Of a DNA stretch of 30,688 nucleotides, positions 15,636 to 24,097 are shown one piece after another. The notes beneath the pieces were generated by a model, which was given only the letters and a program-made list of their open reading frames with translations, ran no database searches and was not told the origin of the DNA. How positions within the stretch are numbered: position 1 is the first letter of the stretch; every line of letters starts with the position of its first letter. This stretch comes from a virus, in IMG/VR virus record IMGVR_UViG_3300011114_000936, positions 1 to 30,688 of that record. One strand, written 5' to 3'. The translations under genes and the position numbers were made by a program.

Positions 15636-15838
15636 AGTGCCCTGCCTGCGGCTCCGATGAGATCGGGGTCATCGCCACGCGGGCGCCCGACAAGGGGCCT
15701 GCGCTGGCTCGCGCAATTGGTGAGCGCCACCCTACGATGTTGACGCGCAAGCGTAGGTGCATCACCTGTCAGCATGTCTGGTGGACCGGTGAGATCAACT
15801 TGACCAGCATGGAGGCCGCATGCCGCACAACGAGCTGA
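15632..15838 (+). CDS. NrdR-like zinc-ribbon protein, 68 aa
   Basis: The ATG at 15632 overlaps the exonuclease stop (ATGA), with GGAG at 15621-15624. Two Cys pairs, C3-x2-C6 and C43-x2-C46, frame a segment with Val-Ile-Ala-Thr-Arg and an Arg/Lys-rich run before the second pair, ending Trp-Trp-Thr-Gly-Glu. This order copies the zinc ribbon of the ribonucleotide-reductase regulator NrdR, but the ATP-cone domain is absent. A DNA- or RNA-binding regulator is likely, perhaps of this operon. It may instead be a small zinc-ribbon packaging or structural accessory. Its last 19 bases overlap the next gene. Confidence 0.7.
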   Translation: MKCPACGSDEIGVIATRAPDKGPALARAIGERHPTMLTRKRRCITCQHVWWTGEINLTSMEAACRTTS

Positions 15839-16101
15839 AGCAGCTTCGGGTGATCGACGTCGATGTCATCGACCCTGTGCTGACGGATGAGCAGGTCGAT
15901 GCCGCCATCAAGGCCCTGCGCCCGGACGCCCTGGCTGTGGTCCAGCGGGCGTTGCGCATCGGAGCTGGGAACAAGGTCGCTGTGGACCTGGCCAAGTTCA
16001 TCCTGTTCGACGCCAAGCCCCGCGCCGCGAAGAACGAGGTCATTGAAACCGAGGAAGAGGCCGAGCTGAACAACGTCCTGAAGTTCGTGGTACCTGGGTG
16101 A
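15820..16101 (+). CDS. Putative terminase small subunit, 93 aa
   Basis: The ATG at 15820 follows GGAGG (15811-15815), and the end overlaps the large terminase start (GTGA). It is a small helical protein with a central Ala-Leu-Ala-Val-Val-Gln..Gly..Lys-Val-Ala-Val-Asp-Leu-Ala-Lys segment, like the oligomerisation/central helices of small terminases, then a Lys/Arg stretch and an acidic tail. No obvious helix-turn-helix. The assignment rests on position immediately before the large subunit, and on size. Confidence 0.6.
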   Translation: MPHNELKQLRVIDVDVIDPVLTDEQVDAAIKALRPDALAVVQRALRIGAGNKVAVDLAKFILFDAKPRAAKNEVIETEEEAELNNVLKFVVPG

Positions 16102-17636
16102 ACATCCATATTCCAAACAGCATCCCGGCAAAGATGCGGAGCAACGTCGCAAAGCTCCTCGCTGACCGGGACCTGTTTGTGCAGCTCTTGCAGATCAAGA
16201 ACAAGCAGACCGGGCAGTTCGAAGCGTTCAAGGCGAACCCTGCGCAGAAGAAGCTGTGGGCCATGCTCGACACCTTCAACCGGGTGATCGTGATGAAGGC
16301 CCGGCAGGTCGGCATCTCCACTGCGGTCAGGGCTTGGCAGTTCCACCGGGCCTACATCAGCAAAGACCCGATGAACTTCGCTGTGCTCAGCTTCCATGAG
16401 CGCTCGGCGCGCAACCTCCGGCGCATGGACCAGCGCTGGCTTCAAGAGCTGCCGACGCTGCTGAAGCGCGAGTTCCTGGTTGACAGTGCAGAAGACACCA
16501 TCTTCGCCGATACCAAAGCCGGCTTCTCCTCCTTCACCACGGGAGGCAAGGGCGGCACACGCAGCTTCGAGTTCAGCGGCGGGCATCTTTCCGAGTTCGC
16601 CTTCTACAACGACGCTGACGAGGTCCTGGCCCAGTCGCTCTCCACCGTGGGCGATGGGCCGCTCATCATCGAGAGCACGGTCAACGCCCCGGGCGACGCC
16701 TTCCACCGTCTGATCGACGGCGCACCGGACAACGGCTGGCGGGTCTTCACGTACTGGTGGTGGCAGCACGAGCCCTATCGGGATGAGAACCTGCCAGATG
16801 GCTGGGAGAGAACGGGCGAGGAGAAGGAGCTGGCTGTCCGCTACGGCCTGGATGACGCCCAGCTCTGGTGGCGCAGGCAACAGATCGCGACGCTCGGGCT
16901 GATGAAGTTCCGGCGCGAATACCCCGCCTGCATGGACGACGCTTTTCTCAGCCGCGATAGCACATACTTCGACGCTGACGACCTCGACAACATTGAGCAA
17001 ATCTGGTTTGATTCACCGCAAAGAGAGTTCGAGCCGCCTGTGGAGGACGAGGTCTACACCATGGGTGTCGACGTCGGGGGCGGCGTGGGCCAGGACTACT
17101 CGGCCTTGGCGGTCGTCGCCCTCGGCACCCGCCAGCCGGTCTACATCGAGCGCTCGAACACCATGGCGCCGCACGCCTGGGCCGCCAGGGTGGCGACGGT
17201 GGCCCAGCGCTACAACAACTGCATGGTCCTGTGCGAGAGCAACAACCACGGGCACGTCGTCCTGCGCGAGCTGAGCCAGCTGCGCTACCGCCGCGTGTGG
17301 TGCGACCGCGACGGGAAGCCATGGGTCACAACAGCAAAGAGCAAGATCGACGCCTACGATACCCTGCGCGAGATGGTCGCTAACCGCATCCTCTTCCGCT
17401 TGGACCAGTCCACGCTGCAAGAGCTGAAGTCGATCCAGATCCTGCGGGTCACACCGGAAGCGCCAGCCGGGCTACATGATGACCTTGCCATGGCCCTGGC
17501 TTTGGCCTACCGTGCGATTCGCGACACCCCACCTTCGCTGCGGAGAGAGGCCACCGAGCACCGAATGGACGATGCGATCAAGGCTGCGCGCGTCAGGCGG
17601 ATTCGGAAGATGGCAACTCCCTGGAGATCCCAATGA
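16098..17636 (+). CDS. terL: Terminase large subunit, 512 aa
   Basis: Packaging motor that pumps and cuts phage DNA. The start is GTG at 16098, overlapping the previous stop. ATPase domain: Walker A-like KARQVGIST (67-75), Walker B His-Leu-Ser-Glu-Phe-Ala-Phe-Tyr (163-170), coupling motif Ile-Glu-Ser-Thr (191-194). RNase H-like nuclease domain: Gly-Val-Asp-Val-Gly (D325), Glu-Ser-Asn-Asn-His-Gly (E380) and His-Asp-Asp-Leu-Ala (D461/D462) supply the metal-binding acids. The length is normal for TerL. It overlaps the portal gene by four bases (ATGA), as expected for a packaging module. Confidence 0.95.
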   Translation: MNIHIPNSIPAKMRSNVAKLLADRDLFVQLLQIKNKQTGQFEAFKANPAQKKLWAMLDTFNRVIVMKARQVGISTAVRAWQFHRAYISKDPMNFAVLSFHERSARNLRRMDQRWLQELPTLLKREFLVDSAEDTIFADTKAGFSSFTTGGKGGTRSFEFSGGHLSEFAFYNDADEVLAQSLSTVGDGPLIIESTVNAPGDAFHRLIDGAPDNGWRVFTYWWWQHEPYRDENLPDGWERTGEEKELAVRYGLDDAQLWWRRQQIATLGLMKFRREYPACMDDAFLSRDSTYFDADDLDNIEQIWFDSPQREFEPPVEDEVYTMGVDVGGGVGQDYSALAVVALGTRQPVYIERSNTMAPHAWAARVATVAQRYNNCMVLCESNNHGHVVLRELSQLRYRRVWCDRDGKPWVTTAKSKIDAYDTLREMVANRILFRLDQSTLQELKSIQILRVTPEAPAGLHDDLAMALALAYRAIRDTPPSLRREATEHRMDDAIKAARVRRIRKMATPWRSQ

Positions 17637-19336
17637 AAGCTCAAGAGTTTGCTGGTATCTACGACGCGCACGATTCGTGGTGGGAGGAGCGCCGCGCTGA
17701 GATGCGCCGACTGCGCAACGCCTACCTCATGCGGTACTGGCACAAGGGCAGGAACATGGATGAGAACCTGCTCATCGAGACCTCGCGCGGCTACGAGCTG
17801 ATCGAGTCCTACATCGCCAGCCTTTTCGTGAAGGACCCGAGCGTCGTCATCAAGCCCTCCCTGAAGAACCACGGCGATCCTGGCATCAGCCAGGAGGTCG
17901 TCAACTTCTGGCTGAAGACCACACGCAACGTCTTTGAGGACGCCCTCCGACTCAGCTTGATCTACCCCTTCGCCGCCGTGAAGCTGTCCAGCACGGACAA
18001 CACCGACGTGATGATGCGCGTCCAGCCAACAGCGGTCTCGCCCTGGGACGTCATCGTGGACGATACGGCGTCGAGCTGGGAGTCGCAGCGCTACTGCGCT
18101 CATCGCTACTTTCTGTCGCTCGACGTGGCCAAGAAGAAGTACGGCAACAAGCACTTCGCCGAGCGCACCTTCACCCGCTTCATCGACTACCAGGACAAGG
18201 ACGACGACACCCCTGCGCTGCGGCGGGGGCCGGACTCCGCGACCACTTCGCCCGCGACGAGGTTCATCATCGTGGTCGAGGTCTACGACATGCAGAACGA
18301 CAAGTTCTACGTGTGGTCGCCCGACTACGCCAGGGACAAGTGGCTCTACGACGGCGTTAAGCTGGACATCGGGCAGGACGAAGAGACCAGCGAGAAGTTC
18401 GACAAGATCCCGTTCCGCACGGCGAACGACCAGCCGCGAATCCCTTTGATCCCGCTATATATGTCTCGCGAACCCGACGAGCCGCTGCGTGGCTACTCCG
18501 CGTTGCGCCGGGTCTACGACCAAATCCGCGAGACCAACACCATGCGGACCTTCCAAGCCCAGGGCATCCGCAAGGCGGCGCGGCAGTGGATGGTGGAGAA
18601 GGGCGTGCTGGACCCCGAGGCCATGGCCAAGATCGCCCAGGGTCACGACGGGGAGTTCATCGAGATCGAGCTGTCCAACGGGCAGTCCCTGTCGGGCAGC
18701 ATCGTGCCTGTGCCGCACGCGCCGATTCCTCCTGAGCTTCAGGTCTACGCCAACATTGTTGACGAGGACTTCAGCCGCGGCAGCGTCATCGCGCCCTTCA
18801 CCAGGGGCGAAGCAACGAAGGCGTCCGCCACCGAGGTGCAGGCGCTGGCCGCCTACACCGCCAGCGAGATCGGCCGCATGGCTCGGGCTCGGGACGGCGC
18901 CATCACCTGCGTCGCGAGCACCTACCTGGTGATGCTGTCGACGCTGCTCGGGGAAGACAGCGACCTGATCCGCCTCAACGGCAAGGCCGTCACCGTGGTG
19001 GGCGACGACCTCAACGGAGACTTCGCCATCTACGCCCAGGACAGCGGCACTACTCCGATGAGCGAGGCCATCAAGAAGCAGGAGTTCCTGACCTTGATCC
19101 CCGTGCTTCAGAGCGTGGGCGTGAAGGCGGACAAGATCCTGAAGATGCTCATTCGCAGCTTCGACCTGCCTGAAGACTTCGTCGAGGAGGCGCCCCCGGC
19201 ACAGCCCCTCGCCGTGCAACCTCCTCTCCCTGAAGTCGCTGCTGGCATGGAGGTCCCGCCTGACCTCGCTGTCGCAGGCCTCAACCCTGGGCCGTCGCGG
19301 GTCGCGTCGGTCGTTCCCACCGGAGGCGTCGTCTGA
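17633..19336 (+). CDS. Portal (head-tail connector) protein, 567 aa
   Basis: Ring at the special head vertex through which DNA enters and leaves. The size is close to podovirus portals (T7 gp8, 536 aa). Typical features: an N-terminal aromatic/Arg-rich helix (Trp-Trp-Glu-Glu-Arg-Arg), an early Asn/Glu-rich Leu-Ile-Glu-Thr-Ser-Arg-Gly-Tyr-Glu helix with Leu-Phe-Val-Lys-Asp-Pro, a Val-Ser-Pro-Trp-Asp-Val-Ile-Val-Asp segment, a long central helix region (about 300-430), and a Pro-rich C-terminus. It lies directly after terminase and before scaffold and capsid. Confidence 0.9.
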   Translation: MKAQEFAGIYDAHDSWWEERRAEMRRLRNAYLMRYWHKGRNMDENLLIETSRGYELIESYIASLFVKDPSVVIKPSLKNHGDPGISQEVVNFWLKTTRNVFEDALRLSLIYPFAAVKLSSTDNTDVMMRVQPTAVSPWDVIVDDTASSWESQRYCAHRYFLSLDVAKKKYGNKHFAERTFTRFIDYQDKDDDTPALRRGPDSATTSPATRFIIVVEVYDMQNDKFYVWSPDYARDKWLYDGVKLDIGQDEETSEKFDKIPFRTANDQPRIPLIPLYMSREPDEPLRGYSALRRVYDQIRETNTMRTFQAQGIRKAARQWMVEKGVLDPEAMAKIAQGHDGEFIEIELSNGQSLSGSIVPVPHAPIPPELQVYANIVDEDFSRGSVIAPFTRGEATKASATEVQALAAYTASEIGRMARARDGAITCVASTYLVMLSTLLGEDSDLIRLNGKAVTVVGDDLNGDFAIYAQDSGTTPMSEAIKKQEFLTLIPVLQSVGVKADKILKMLIRSFDLPEDFVEEAPPAQPLAVQPPLPEVAAGMEVPPDLAVAGLNPGPSRVASVVPTGGVV

Positions 19337-19740
19337 TGCCCGTGTACGAATACGGATGTACCAAGTGCAATCTTGTGACGGAGCAGCTGCACAAGCACGC
19401 TGAGCGACCGCCCGAGATCGAGTGCCCCTGCGGCTACGAGGCCAAGCTCCTCGTCAGCGCTCCGGCTCGGACGGCCTGGTCCTGGGGCGACACCAAGTGG
19501 GACGGCTACCACGACCGTGGGCTCAACATCACGCTGCGGGATCAGAAGCATCGCGAGCGGGTGATGAAGCAGCGCGGCCTGCGTGAAGTGCAGGAGGGTG
19601 AAGTCGAGCGCGAGATCGCCCGGGTTACCCGTGAGAAGGAGGAGCATGACCGCCAGGTCAGCACCTTCACCAAGGTCCACAGCGAAACCGGGTCCACCGC
19701 GCTCGCTTGCGAGAAGGCGTTCGGGCCGGTCGAGGTCTGA
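19336..19740 (+). CDS. FmdB-like zinc-ribbon protein, 134 aa
   Basis: The ATG overlaps the portal stop by one base (TGATG), with CGGAGG just upstream. The N-terminus reads Met-Pro-Val-Tyr-Glu-Tyr..Cys-x2-Cys (C8, C11), then a Cys-Pro-Cys-Gly at 30-33, as in the FmdB/zf-ribbon_8 family, where the N-terminal strand also begins Met-Pro-x-Tyr. A charged helical C-terminal half (Arg/Glu/Lys, about 65-110) is probably coiled coil. Its function in phage morphogenesis is unknown; its place between portal and capsid genes suggests an assembly or head accessory. Confidence 0.7.
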   Translation: MPVYEYGCTKCNLVTEQLHKHAERPPEIECPCGYEAKLLVSAPARTAWSWGDTKWDGYHDRGLNITLRDQKHRERVMKQRGLREVQEGEVEREIARVTREKEEHDRQVSTFTKVHSETGSTALACEKAFGPVEV

Positions 19741-19773
19741 ACGAGTTGATCCTCCAACATCAGAGGTGTGAAG

Positions 19774-20301
19774 ATGGCGATGAAGCCCATGAACATGCAA
19801 GCTGACATGAACGCGATGGACTCCGAGATGGAAGACATCGGCATGCAGAAGGAAGCCGCTGCCAACGACTACTTTGCGGTCGGGGCGCCCAAGGGCAAGT
19901 TCACCGCGCGTGCGATGAACGGCCTGGTGGACGCCTACAACAAGGCGCTCGTGGCGATGGGCCAGCTGGGCGACTACCCGAAGTTCACCGCCGACGTGAC
20001 CGTGTTCCCGGCCGACTTCGTGCGCGGGCTGTCCATGCTGGCCGATGCCGCGCAGCAGGCCGGTGTGCAGGCCAACATCGAGCTGGGCAACGTCGCTGAG
20101 GACCGCGACGTGCTGCTTCTGGCCGGGGCTGTCGAGAAGCTGGCAAAGGACAAGACCTTCATCAAGAAGATGCAGAGCCCTGAGACCATGGGCTCTGAGA
20201 TGGGAGAGGACATGAAGGAAGGCAAGGGCAAGGACAAGGGCCTCAACTACCAGGGCGGTCAGGAGAACAACCTCGACGCCCTCTTCATGGGACGTGCCTG
20301 A
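19774..20301 (+). CDS. Hypothetical head-region protein, 175 aa
   Basis: I chose the ATG at 19774 because AGAGG (19762-19766) lies 7 bases away; the in-frame GTG at 19768 is only one base away. The N-terminus is Met-rich (many Met within 25 residues), the middle is helical with a Phe-Pro-Ala-Asp-Phe-Val segment, and the end is Lys/Gly-rich. It overlaps the scaffold gene by one base. The position between portal and scaffold fits a head-assembly accessory. The unusual Met density could mark a flexible amphipathic helix. Confidence 0.65.
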   Translation: MAMKPMNMQADMNAMDSEMEDIGMQKEAAANDYFAVGAPKGKFTARAMNGLVDAYNKALVAMGQLGDYPKFTADVTVFPADFVRGLSMLADAAQQAGVQANIELGNVAEDRDVLLLAGAVEKLAKDKTFIKKMQSPETMGSEMGEDMKEGKGKDKGLNYQGGQENNLDALFMGRA

Positions 20302-21122
20302 TGAACAGCGAGACCAACGCACCCGCTCCGGCGGACACGGCCGAGGTCAGCCTTGCAGAAGAGGCTGGGCTCCCCGAGAACGTCGGCAACCGCAACCCGA
20401 TGACCAGCTGGGAGGCTGAGATCGAAGCCGTCCTGTCGGCGGCCGAGAAGCGCGCCCCCGCTGCGGAGCCCGAAGCCGAAGCCGAGGGCCTGCACGAAGG
20501 CGAGAGCTGGGACGCGATCTTCAAGTCCCAGCCCCCTGAAGTGCAGCGCGCCATGGCGCAGATGCGGAAGGACTACACCCGCAAGACCCAGGAGCTGGCC
20601 AAGCAGCGCAAGGAGGTTGAGCTTCAGAGCCAAGCCCTTGTGTCGAGCCCGGCCTACCAGAAGATCGCGGCGCTGGCTGAAGCGCAAGGTCAGGAGTTCG
20701 ATCCGTTTGATCCGAAGTCTTTCGACTCGTTCATCGAGAAGAAGGTGGCGGAGCGCCTGGCTTCTGTGCTGGAGCCTGTTCGGCAAGAGCACGTCAGCAA
20801 CCAGGCCAAGGCGCGCTACGACAACTTTCTCGAAACGCACTCGGATCTGAAGACCGACACCGCGCTGCGCGACGAGGTCGCCAACGTGCTGCGGCAGAAC
20901 AGCAACATGACCCTGGAAGACGCCTACTACACGATCAAGGGCCGCAAGGCTGTTGAGCGTGAGCGAGAGCAGGCGACTCGGCAAGCGTCCGAACGCCGGG
21001 CGGCCAGGGCGGCAGCGCTCAACATCCAAGGCGGCTCGAAGCTGGCGGGCGGGGCGGTTCGCTCTGACCTGGGCAACAAGAGCGCCTGGGAGATCTACGA
21101 GACGCTTGCGAAGGGCAAGTAG
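20301..21122 (+). CDS. Capsid scaffolding protein, 273 aa
   Basis: Highly charged, Ala/Glu/Gln/Lys-rich and predicted almost all helical. It has an acidic, Pro-rich N-terminus (Ala-Pro, Glu-Ala repeats to about residue 65), a coiled-coil middle (about 90-125), and a basic, Arg-rich C-terminal helix that typically binds the coat protein. It lies directly upstream of the major capsid gene, as scaffolds do in podoviruses. There are no catalytic residues, so it is not a protease-fused scaffold. The start overlaps the upstream stop (TGATG). Confidence 0.85.
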   Translation: MNSETNAPAPADTAEVSLAEEAGLPENVGNRNPMTSWEAEIEAVLSAAEKRAPAAEPEAEAEGLHEGESWDAIFKSQPPEVQRAMAQMRKDYTRKTQELAKQRKEVELQSQALVSSPAYQKIAALAEAQGQEFDPFDPKSFDSFIEKKVAERLASVLEPVRQEHVSNQAKARYDNFLETHSDLKTDTALRDEVANVLRQNSNMTLEDAYYTIKGRKAVEREREQATRQASERRAARAAALNIQGGSKLAGGAVRSDLGNKSAWEIYETLAKGK

Positions 21123-21240
21123 CGGCGGTATGCTTGGGACAACCGTGACGACCCCTTAGTGGACACGCAGATCGGTTGGCCCCCGCAGCGGACACGCCTC
21201 ACGTTCATCGTTCAACCGTTCAACCAGAATGGAGGAAGTC
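21123..21240 (+). promoter_or_regulatory. Capsid-gene leader with short repeats
   Basis: This 118-bp gap between scaffold and capsid genes is unusual in an otherwise tightly overlapping operon. It contains CGTTCA three times (21202, 21209, 21217), the last two as a tandem CGTTCAAC, and GGACACGC twice (21161, 21190). A strong site (GGAGG, 21231-21235) precedes the capsid ATG. No convincing -35/-10 pair is seen. It may carry an extra promoter, an mRNA processing site or a translation enhancer for the most abundant virion protein. Confidence 0.35.
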
Positions 21241-22245
21241 ATGGCAATCCAGCCTGATATTCTCGCTACTACGCTGCGGATTCTGCGTGACAAGGAAGTC
21301 GACAACACCTTCCGCACGATTCCGCTCCTCGACTCCGTGCAGAAGATGGGCAACGTGGAGAAGGTCGACGGCGGCAGCTACGTCGATCACCCCGTCATCC
21401 TCACCGACCACAGCTCGATCACCCAGCTGTCCAGCGGCTATGAGGCCGTCAACCTCGCCGTCAAGGACCCTCTGCGGACTGCGACCTACAACTGGTGCGA
21501 CTTCGTCGCCCCCGTGGTCCTGACCAAGAAGGAGGAGCTGTCCAACAAGGGCCCGCGCGCCGTGGTCCGCATCGCCGAGGCCCGCCTCAAGCAGGTCATG
21601 GGCATGCTGAAGCGCGAGTTCGAGAAGCAGGTTGTGGCCGGCAGCTCGACCGTGCTCACCGAGCTTCAGTCCCTCAACGGCCTCGACGCCGCCACGGGCT
21701 GGTTCGAGGAGCTGGCCTTCGGCTCGCAGACCAACAGCGTCGGCGGCATCGCGAAGTCGAGCTTCCCGACCTCCTGGCAGAACCAGAAGCAGGACGGCAG
21801 CTTCGCGGCCAACGGCCTGAAGAAGATGCAGTCGCTTCTGATCGACTGCCAGCAGTACGCCCCGGAAGGCGACGTGGACCTGATCCTCGCTTCGCCCATC
21901 AGCTACGGGCTGTACAAGGACGAGCTTCAGCAGCTGGAGCGCTACACCTCGGCCACCGAGGAGCGCAACATGGCCGGTCGCCTGGCCCTCCAGTTCAACG
22001 GCGCGGCCATGTACATCGAGCCGAACCTGGGCTTCACCGGCTCCGGCGGCAGCAACAAGATGTCCATGTACTTCCTCAACTCGAAGCTGTTCACGGTCTA
22101 CTTCGACCAGGACGCCTTCTTCGAGCTGGGTGACATGGAGCACATCAGCGGCTACGCGGCGATGGCGGCCAACATCATGGTCCGTACCCAGCTCGCCACA
22201 AGCAACCTGTCGGGCCACGGCATCCTCATCAACGCGGAGACCTGA
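21241..22245 (+). CDS. Major capsid protein (HK97-fold type), 334 aa
   Basis: The ATG at 21241 follows GGAGG (21231-21235); the earlier in-frame ATG at 21229 overlaps that site and is rejected. The length is close to T7 gp10A (345 aa). N-arm and E-loop-like region to about residue 90, a long spine helix (about 105-130; Ala-Arg-Leu-Lys-Gln-Val-Met), the P-domain and a C-terminal A-domain with an Asp-Leu-Ile-Leu-Ala-Ser-Pro segment. It follows the scaffold and precedes a putative decoration protein. No maturation-protease site is evident. Confidence 0.9.
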   Translation: MAIQPDILATTLRILRDKEVDNTFRTIPLLDSVQKMGNVEKVDGGSYVDHPVILTDHSSITQLSSGYEAVNLAVKDPLRTATYNWCDFVAPVVLTKKEELSNKGPRAVVRIAEARLKQVMGMLKREFEKQVVAGSSTVLTELQSLNGLDAATGWFEELAFGSQTNSVGGIAKSSFPTSWQNQKQDGSFAANGLKKMQSLLIDCQQYAPEGDVDLILASPISYGLYKDELQQLERYTSATEERNMAGRLALQFNGAAMYIEPNLGFTGSGGSNKMSMYFLNSKLFTVYFDQDAFFELGDMEHISGYAAMAANIMVRTQLATSNLSGHGILINAET

Positions 22246-22247
22246 TC

Positions 22248-22730
22248 ATGGCCACCTCTACCCTCCTCCAGAGCCTCAATCCGACCGCCGATGGCAGCGG
22301 CTTCAACACCAGCGCGAAGTGCTCGGTTGAGACCTTCTACGCCTACGACGCGATCACCGCTGGTGACTGGGTCGCGCTCGTTGGTGTTGCGGCTATCTCC
22401 GGCTCGAAGGCGGCCATCACCGGCTCTGACGCCTCGCTGTGGGTGCAGCAGGCAGCTGCCGTCGCCAATGGAAACCCGCTGGTGATCGGTGTCGCCAAGA
22501 CCGCTGCAACCGCCTACGGCCAGACCATCCAGGTCTATGTCGAAGGTGTGGTCAATGACGCCAACGTGGACAGCACCGCTGTCACCGCTGTCGGCAAGGC
22601 GCTTGTGGTCGATACCACCGCTGGTCGCGCGCACGATGCGGCCGCCAGTGATCTGACCAACAGCTGCGGCGTGACCCTGTCTGTCCCGGCTGGCAACAAG
22701 GCGGTGGTCTTGATCAACAAGGCCATCTGA
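22248..22730 (+). CDS. Putative head decoration/stabilisation protein, 160 aa
   Basis: It starts two bases after the capsid stop, with GGAG in the capsid gene's end. The small beta-rich sequence has repeated Thr/Ala/Val strands, a Gly-Asp-Trp-Val-Ala-Leu-Val segment early and an Ala-Gly-Asn-Lys-Ala-Val-Val-Leu-Ile at the end. It resembles the beta-barrel decoration proteins (DUF2190-like) that follow many capsid genes. A terminator-like hairpin follows, so it is probably expressed at capsid-like levels. Confidence 0.65.
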   Translation: MATSTLLQSLNPTADGSGFNTSAKCSVETFYAYDAITAGDWVALVGVAAISGSKAAITGSDASLWVQQAAAVANGNPLVIGVAKTAATAYGQTIQVYVEGVVNDANVDSTAVTAVGKALVVDTTAGRAHDAAASDLTNSCGVTLSVPAGNKAVVLINKAI

Positions 22731-22745
22731 TCTGACCGCTGCAAC

Positions 22746-22787
22746 AGCCCCGTCCTTGGCCCTGACCAGGGGCGGGGCTTTCGCTTT
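22746..22787 (+). terminator. Intrinsic terminator or attenuator after the capsid cassette
   Basis: A long stem with arms 22746-22759 and 22766-22779 has a core AGCCCCG/CGGGGCT, two G-U wobbles, continuation TGG/CCA, and a 6-base loop. It is followed by a T/C-rich tail (22779-22787). The tail is imperfect, so partial read-through to the tail genes is likely. This would keep capsid and decoration transcripts above tail transcripts. Confidence 0.75.
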
Positions 22788-22798
22788 CAGGAGCACCA

Positions 22799-24097
22799 AT
22801 GCCGGCAACAGACCTGAAGTCGCTCCGTGAGTTCGTGGCCAACGTGCTCGACTACAACCCGAGCAATCCCACCTACAAGACCGAGCTTGACCGCCTCCTC
22901 AACGAGGCCGACCGCCGCGTGTGCTCCGAGAAGCCGTGGCCCTTCATCAACAAGGTCACCGACATCGTCGTGCATGCCGACGCCGTTGGAACCGTGACCT
23001 TTACCAACGGCTCCACGGTCATCACCAGCGCCGTCGCCTTCTTCGACGTGAGCTGGATGCCCGGGCAGATCATCAGCGACGGGGCCGTTGAGTACGAGAT
23101 CGCCTGGGTGAATACCTCGACCCAGGCCTACATCACCCTCGCCTACGGCGGGACGACCGGGGCCAAAACCGCCACGGTCATCAACCGCTACATCGACCTG
23201 CCCCTCGACTGCGTCACCGTGCTCGGCGTCGCCAAGCGCTCGCAGTCCATCACGCCCGAGGACCCAGGCCTCCTCACCCCGCTCGCTCGCTACGAAGATG
23301 AGTGGTACAACCTGCCTCTTGGTGAGAAGAACCTTCCGAAGTTTTGGGTGCCGGCCGACCCGTACTACCTGCCGGGGCCGCGCAAGGGCGTCACGACGGG
23401 GACGGCTGTGACGGTCGGCGCGGGTGTCCGCACCATCGAGGTGACCTGCACCTACCGCTACGCCAACGGGCGGGAGAGCGCCCACGGATCAATTCAAACG
23501 GTGAGCCTCACCGCGGTCCAGGACCTGACCTTGGACTTCGACGTGCTCGCCAACAGCACCGGGCTGTTCAAGGTGCCGTACTGGCGCTGCACTTCGGAAG
23601 GGCTCTACGCATGGCGGCGCTGCACGGACAAGGCGACCGGCGACTACCTCATCATCAAGCCCAACGACGGCGGCACCTACACCGTTGGCAACGTCACCCT
23701 GGTCAACATCCAGGCCGAGGCCATCTGGATTCAGGAGCGGCTGAACAACCCTGACGGAGCTGTGCAGCGCATCCGCCTCTACCCGCGGCAGGACAAGGAC
23801 TACACCTTCAGCATTCGCTACATGGCCCGCCACCAGACCATGGTTGAGGACAGCGACGTCAGCGCGGTGCCGCCTGACCACCGCATGATCATCGCCTACC
23901 GCGCCCTGGCCGACGTCCTCTTCAAGCACGACAACCCGACCCAGTCGGAGTTGTACAAGAAGAAGGCCGACAATGAGATGCTGAAGATGGAGCGGCGCTA
24001 CCTCATCACGCCAAGCCGGCGCATCATCAAGGGCAACTGGCTGGAGCAGTACGAGCCGCACACGTTCAACCGCTTCACCAAGCTGGTGCACACATGA
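22799..24097 (+). CDS. Tail adaptor (gp11-like tubular protein A) with inserted beta domains, 432 aa
   Basis: Forms the ring joining portal to tail nozzle. Typical adaptor parts are an N-terminal helix pair with Leu-Leu-Asn-Glu-Ala-Asp-Arg-Arg-Val-Cys..Trp-Pro-Phe (37-50) and a C-terminal helical bundle with Val-Pro-Pro-Asp-His-Arg-Met-Ile-Ile-Ala-Tyr-Arg (about 358-370). At 432 aa it is about twice T7 gp11 (196 aa). The excess is two beta-rich inserts (about 55-130 and 195-300). The second has the Tyr-Arg-Tyr-Ala-Asn-Gly-Arg-Glu-Ser feature of Ig/FN3-like tail insertions. It overlaps the nozzle gene (ATGA). Confidence 0.85.
   Translation: MPATDLKSLREFVANVLDYNPSNPTYKTELDRLLNEADRRVCSEKPWPFINKVTDIVVHADAVGTVTFTNGSTVITSAVAFFDVSWMPGQIISDGAVEYEIAWVNTSTQAYITLAYGGTTGAKTATVINRYIDLPLDCVTVLGVAKRSQSITPEDPGLLTPLARYEDEWYNLPLGEKNLPKFWVPADPYYLPGPRKGVTTGTAVTVGAGVRTIEVTCTYRYANGRESAHGSIQTVSLTAVQDLTLDFDVLANSTGLFKVPYWRCTSEGLYAWRRCTDKATGDYLIIKPNDGGTYTVGNVTLVNIQAEAIWIQERLNNPDGAVQRIRLYPRQDKDYTFSIRYMARHQTMVEDSDVSAVPPDHRMIIAYRALADVLFKHDNPTQSELYKKKADNEMLKMERRYLITPSRRIIKGNWLEQYEPHTFNRFTKLVHT

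Noticed and set aside
15795-17000. 401-aa minus-strand frame, and similar ones at 25150-26250 and 28507-30405
   Set aside because: They lie opposite terminase, nozzle and ejectosome genes, lack start signals and have shadow-like composition.
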